Source: Melitaea cinxia
Lineage: Eukaryota; Arthropoda; Insecta; Lepidoptera; Nymphalidae
Assembly: GCF_905220565.1 (NCBI RefSeq)
Contig: NC_059406.1
Coordinates: 8,256,001 to 8,320,000 of the forward strand
Direction: 5' to 3'
Length of the DNA stretch: 64,000 bases
A model generated the notes under the pieces. It had not been told where the DNA came from and searched no databases. It saw nothing but the letters and a program-made list of their open reading frames with translations. The position numbers were made by a program, and so were the translations under genes. Of this stretch, positions 60,251 through 64,000 are shown one piece after another (positions within the stretch are counted from its first letter, which is position 1; every line of letters begins with the position of its first letter).

Positions 60251-61179
60251 AATATATACAGTAAAAATAAAATGTTGCATTCTTTATTATTCACATTTGT
60301 ACTGCAATCATGAGCATATGAGCATTTGATTATATATTTTTTGTGTTGAATAGTTTAGTATATTTACCGAGGAATGCTACAAGGCTGTTTAATCTTTTTG
60401 TATGTATTTTCCACAAACCAATACGAGTAAAACTTGGGGTACAGCTAGTTAATTAATATGATGATTAATTTTATCAACTTAGATATGCCTTAAAGCACGT
60501 GACGACGCACAGGTGACGTTTAAACGTCACGTTACATAAAAAATATAGAAAAGGCGAGGTTTTCATTCTAAAACTGAAAATTATGAAAAAATTAGTCAAT
60601 ATTTATAAATTTAGACAGGAAAGAAAAAAAAAAATATTTTTAACCATGCTTGAATGGTATTAGTTATGAAAGTTACTAATAAGCTTAAAACTTGAAATAG
60701 TATTTTACCTACATCTGAAAGATTACACAATACACACAACCTTAAAACAATTAATATCGTCTTCCATTAATTATGCGACGTCGACTCCAAACTGATTATA
60801 AAGATTAAAAAAAAATCTTTTCATTTTCACCTTTCAAATTCTTTTTTACGACCACATCCGACTGACGTTAAATTATTTATTCAAAAGTTTTTTTCACATT
60901 TCAACCGAACAATTTACACGTACAAAATATAAAAGTATAAATAAAAATTCACATGTTGCAAAAATACAACGACTGACAGGATATGTGTATGTAAAGCTAT
61001 CCGAACTGTATTTCGTCAAAGTTACTATATTCAAATCACGTTCACTATTGTAAAACTGTTTACATTTTTACTTACTATACATTTCTATAATATAAATAAA
61101 ATTGCGGTAGATAATGGTTTGAGAGGATTTGAATATTAAATTTATTACTTGTATAAGAGAAATTTACTTGCAAATTAGG
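60251..61179. other. No gene recognised; AT-rich
   Basis: Nothing recognised. Confidence 0.4.
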
Positions 61180-61245
61180 GTCGGCAATGGCCTTGCGATG
61201 CTTCTGGTTTTGCAGACGTCTACAAGCTAAGATAATCACTCACCA
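61180..61245 (+). repeat. LINE-derived fragment
   Basis: tgcgatgcttctggttttgc and agacgtctacaagctaagat match a common lepidopteran LINE-tail phrase, probably the same family as 15393-15600 in the other orientation. Confidence 0.45.
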
Positions 61246-61260
61246 TATATATATATATAT

Positions 61261-61296
61261 GCTGTTATATATATATATATATATATATATAACAGC
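61261..61296. repeat. Palindromic (AT)n with GCTGTT/AACAGC ends
   Basis: A TA run bounded by gctgtt and its complement aacagc, giving a complete self-complementary 36-mer. Confidence 0.75.
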
Positions 61297-63305
61297 TTAC
61301 ATTTCAAGGATTGCAGTCTGGCACTCTTGGCTAGTACTGCATTTAATTGAGGGCCCACCCCCACATTGTTTCGCTCTGACGCCTGCTCTCAAGCTCAGTG
61401 AAAGGAAACTGCAACATCGAGGAAAATTTCCCGTGTCGGAGGGCGGCAGTCTTTTATTTGGAAATTACATTTAGAACCGTCAGACTGGAAAGTGCTGTTT
61501 TAAAGTCTTGTGCAGTTTGCTGATATTAGTTATAGATATACATAGGTGTGTATTTTAGCTACTTACGTTGTAAGTGTTCGTAGGACATTGACATTGCCTA
61601 CGTTTCGTAGCAGGGCTACGAAGCTAATGTTATAGGTAGCACTAGTCTGATATTAGCAGTTTAAGATTTTTAAGTAAAAGATATTATAAAGATATTCTCA
61701 TTTAATATTCTCAACTTATGGGTATCTCAAAAACGTTTCATTAAATTTGTAAATTAATTTAATTAAACTCAAGAAGTATTGTTCACGATGAATATTAAGA
61801 TTTATATGAAACAAGATGTTTCTCAGGATACACTTAACTTACATTGTTTATGACTACTATTTTGATAATTTGAATAGTATTAATGATATTATGCTTCTTC
61901 TAGACAATACGGATTTGTAATATTTGAAAAATAGTTGAAATTGCCTGAAAGTTTTGTAAATTTAATTCGTTCAATTTCAGTTATTAATTTTAAACAAACA
62001 CACCTTCCTTTCAATGTAGAAGTGAAGGTTTTATTCAAAATTACACTTTTTATACAAAGAGTCTGCAATGTTTACTCTAAGTGCACTTAAGAGCGGAGAT
62101 CACACGAAGGACGCGAGGAAATCCCAAGATCCCTGAAACATGTATAAAGTTACGTCACTTGTAGAAAAAGGAACTCAAATATACGTATTTGCCATGAGAA
62201 GATGTAAGATGGTTTGTAAGAAAAAAAAATGTTTGGATGCATTACAAAAGAATTAGTTTAACATACAATGACACTATGTGATGTAAATTTTCAAAAAAAG
62301 TCCCAATATTTTACTATAACAAGCAAGTCTTAGAAATTTTCTGAACGCTAACGTAAGAATATATATTAAATAGTAATTATTATATGTCACAGGTGAAATT
62401 AAATTCATATTCTGTAAACACTGGAGTAAATTAAGTGAACGATACGGTATAAAGTGCAACAACTTTAGTAATATAATGTTAATGTTATTTGGTTTCATAA
62501 AGCAGGATATATTTGATGCTTTGCATCTTTATTTTTGTTTTTAATCTTACACACAATATTTTAAACGTTTTGAGGATTCAGATTAATTCTAACCGAATTC
62601 TTAAAGAAATGAACTAGTGTATCACGTACGTCTAATAATTTCGTAAACACAATAAATAAACTGTTCTATTATTTTCTCGGTTTGAAAGAATAATTAATTA
62701 ATACAATACATCACTTTTGTTTTTATTATTCTTAAACAACATAAACTACTTTTATTTTCTTTTTATCCACTTATAGTTACCGAAATAACACTAGAAATAA
62801 ACAGTAGATTCTGAACACTAACACAACAATAAATAAGCGATAAAACAGTATAAATTACGAATGTTCGCTGTAATTGGTTAAACAATAAAATGCTACAATG
62901 TAATTAAAACCGGTTTGGCAAAACATGGTAATCCGAAATGACAATGATTTATTTTTATAATGTCCCGAGTAATTCCTTTGAATGTTTGCTTCGGTTCTCT
63001 CATTGTTCTTGTCGTAGGAGTTGTATAGAAATAACTTTTAGAATATTTATAATAAACAATAATTAAGATAAAAAACAATTACTGGGCAAAGATGTCAATG
63101 TAATTAAAACCGATTTAATTCAATGTAATTAAAACCGCTATTAAGTCATTTTCGTAGAGTATTTATTAAATCAATATTAATTCTTAATTATCAATATAAT
63201 TCATACCAATAAAATTATGATTTAAAATTAAATAGGTTAATATTAAAAACAATCTTCATGTTAATTATGTACTTCTGAAAATAAAAAATTTTTGTTTATT
63301 CTCAG
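61297..63305. other. No gene recognised; one GC-balanced patch
   Basis: The patch 61310-61460 (with gagggcccacccccacattg) is less AT-rich than its surroundings and could be an old repeat or conserved non-coding DNA. A 17-mer caatgtaattaaaaccg occurs at 62896, 63096 and 63121. Confidence 0.4.
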
Positions 63306-63516
63306 GTATCATGGATACGCAAACGCGACCTTCACATCCTCACTGTAGGTGTACACACATACAGCAGCGACGCGCGGTTCGCAGCTCTACACACCGATGA
63401 TTCAGATGAGTGGACACTGAGAGTTGCACACGCACAGCCAAGAGACTCTGGTGCTTATGAGTGCCAAGTATCGACTGAACCCAAGATCAGTCTCTCCTTT
63501 TGGCTCACAGTTGTAG
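63306..63516 (+). CDS. Dpr-family Ig protein, exon with second half of Ig domain 1
   Basis: Continues the Ig domain from 43980-44164. Acceptor tttattctcag ends at 63305; donor gtgggt begins at 63517 after ag, leaving 70 codons plus one base (phase 1). Seen: VSWIRKRDLHIL with the core tryptophan (63312-63314), WTLRVAHAQPRDSGAYECQV with the DxGxYxC motif and second cysteine (63462-63464), then a final beta strand ending WLTVV. The disulphide partner is the cysteine in the previous exon. No stop occurs in frame. The second Ig domain and membrane or GPI anchor should lie downstream of the window. Confidence 0.92.
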
Positions 63517-64000
63517 GTGGGTAACTAAAAGTAACATTAAGTAGTAATTTCAGTTTTTATAACTTTAACTGTCCACTTTAAAACAACAATTTTTATGCAT
63601 AAAATCGAAAGATTTGACCGATTTGAAAAAAGTTGAACGATTGAATATAATTAATATTTCATTATATTGTCTGAAACAGAGCATATTCCATTTGCCATGC
63701 CGTATAATAAAAATGTAACATATCTCACTTTGCGCACTAAAGGTTTTTTGTACACTTCTTTTCAGATTCACTTTAGAGACTTAAATATCTTCATTTTGAC
63801 TACATATAAATCATATAATGTCGTACATAGTAAAAATAAACTTTATTTCATATCTATTCTTCTTGTATTGGATGTAAGAGAAGAACTTCTATGGATAAAA
63901 TTAATCAAGTGTTACAACTAAAAATAGATATTTAAAAACTATATTTTCGTATTGTAAAGTGAATATATTAATTTTATAATTATATTTAAAACGAAATATT
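63517..64000 (+). other. Start of next intron
   Basis: AT-rich sequence after the donor. No further exon was recognised before the window ends; an 84-codon open frame at 63667-63921 has no Ig features. Confidence 0.5.

Larger units (their letters stand above)
44165..63305 (+). other. 19.1 kb intron of the Dpr-family gene
   Basis: Bounded by gtaagt and ttctcag, phase 0, splitting the Ig domain between Ser and Val of the RS-VSW sequence. It contains only repeats: family B (46213, 50808), family C (47623, 55452), Helitron-like (55746), LINE tail (54913) and a SINE split by a TTAA element (58733-60250). No nested gene was recognised. Confidence 0.8.

Overview
The window is AT-rich animal nuclear DNA, almost certainly from a moth or butterfly (Lepidoptera). 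It carries tRNA-derived SINEs, Helitron-type repeats and LINE tails of the kinds that fill lepidopteran genomes, a GC-rich R1-clade non-LTR retrotransposon, and two widely spaced exons of an insect neuronal immunoglobulin gene. Taxon and repeat-family assignments rest on recognition only; no search was run.

Host gene content is very low. The only host coding sequence I can support is on the + strand: exons at 43980-44164 and 63306-63516. Together they encode one V-type Ig domain of a Dpr (defective proboscis extension response) family cell-surface protein. They are separated by a 19.1 kb intron; the start of the gene lies upstream (not recognised here) and the second Ig domain lies beyond the window.

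The rest is mobile and repetitive DNA. 0-13 kb: SINEs with clean target-site duplications (6.57-6.92, 12.88-13.23 kb), Helitron-like elements (2.48-2.77, 7.37-8.05, 8.50-9.55 kb), a dispersed TIR-like repeat ('family C') and a nested stack at 6.99-8.38 kb. 13-21 kb: mostly featureless AT-rich sequence with a few decayed repeats. 21.295-27.050 kb: a full-length R1-clade retrotransposon with a 9 bp target duplication, poly(A) tail, ORF1 (zinc-knuckle protein; one frameshift) and ORF2 (endonuclease plus reverse transcriptase; one in-frame stop). 28.73-29.30 kb: a 569 bp fold-back element. 31.16-32.67 kb: a 1.5 kb minisatellite of an 8 bp unit, open in most reading frames on both strands. 33.30-34.02 kb: a short Helitron. 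35.9-36.35 kb: decayed LINE pieces. 38.997-41.815 kb: a 2.8 kb element bounded by inverted repeats and built largely of two satellite-like arrays (236 bp x 3 and 170 bp x 4). Inside the Ig-gene intron, a SINE at 58.73 kb is split by a 1.21 kb inverted-repeat element flanked by TTAA.

The most unusual items are the 2.8 kb satellite-bearing element, the TTAA element in the SINE, the fold-back, and the near-intact R1-clade copy with its palindromic repeat inside ORF1. No rRNA gene, CRISPR array, bacterial operon or convincing functional tRNA gene was seen.
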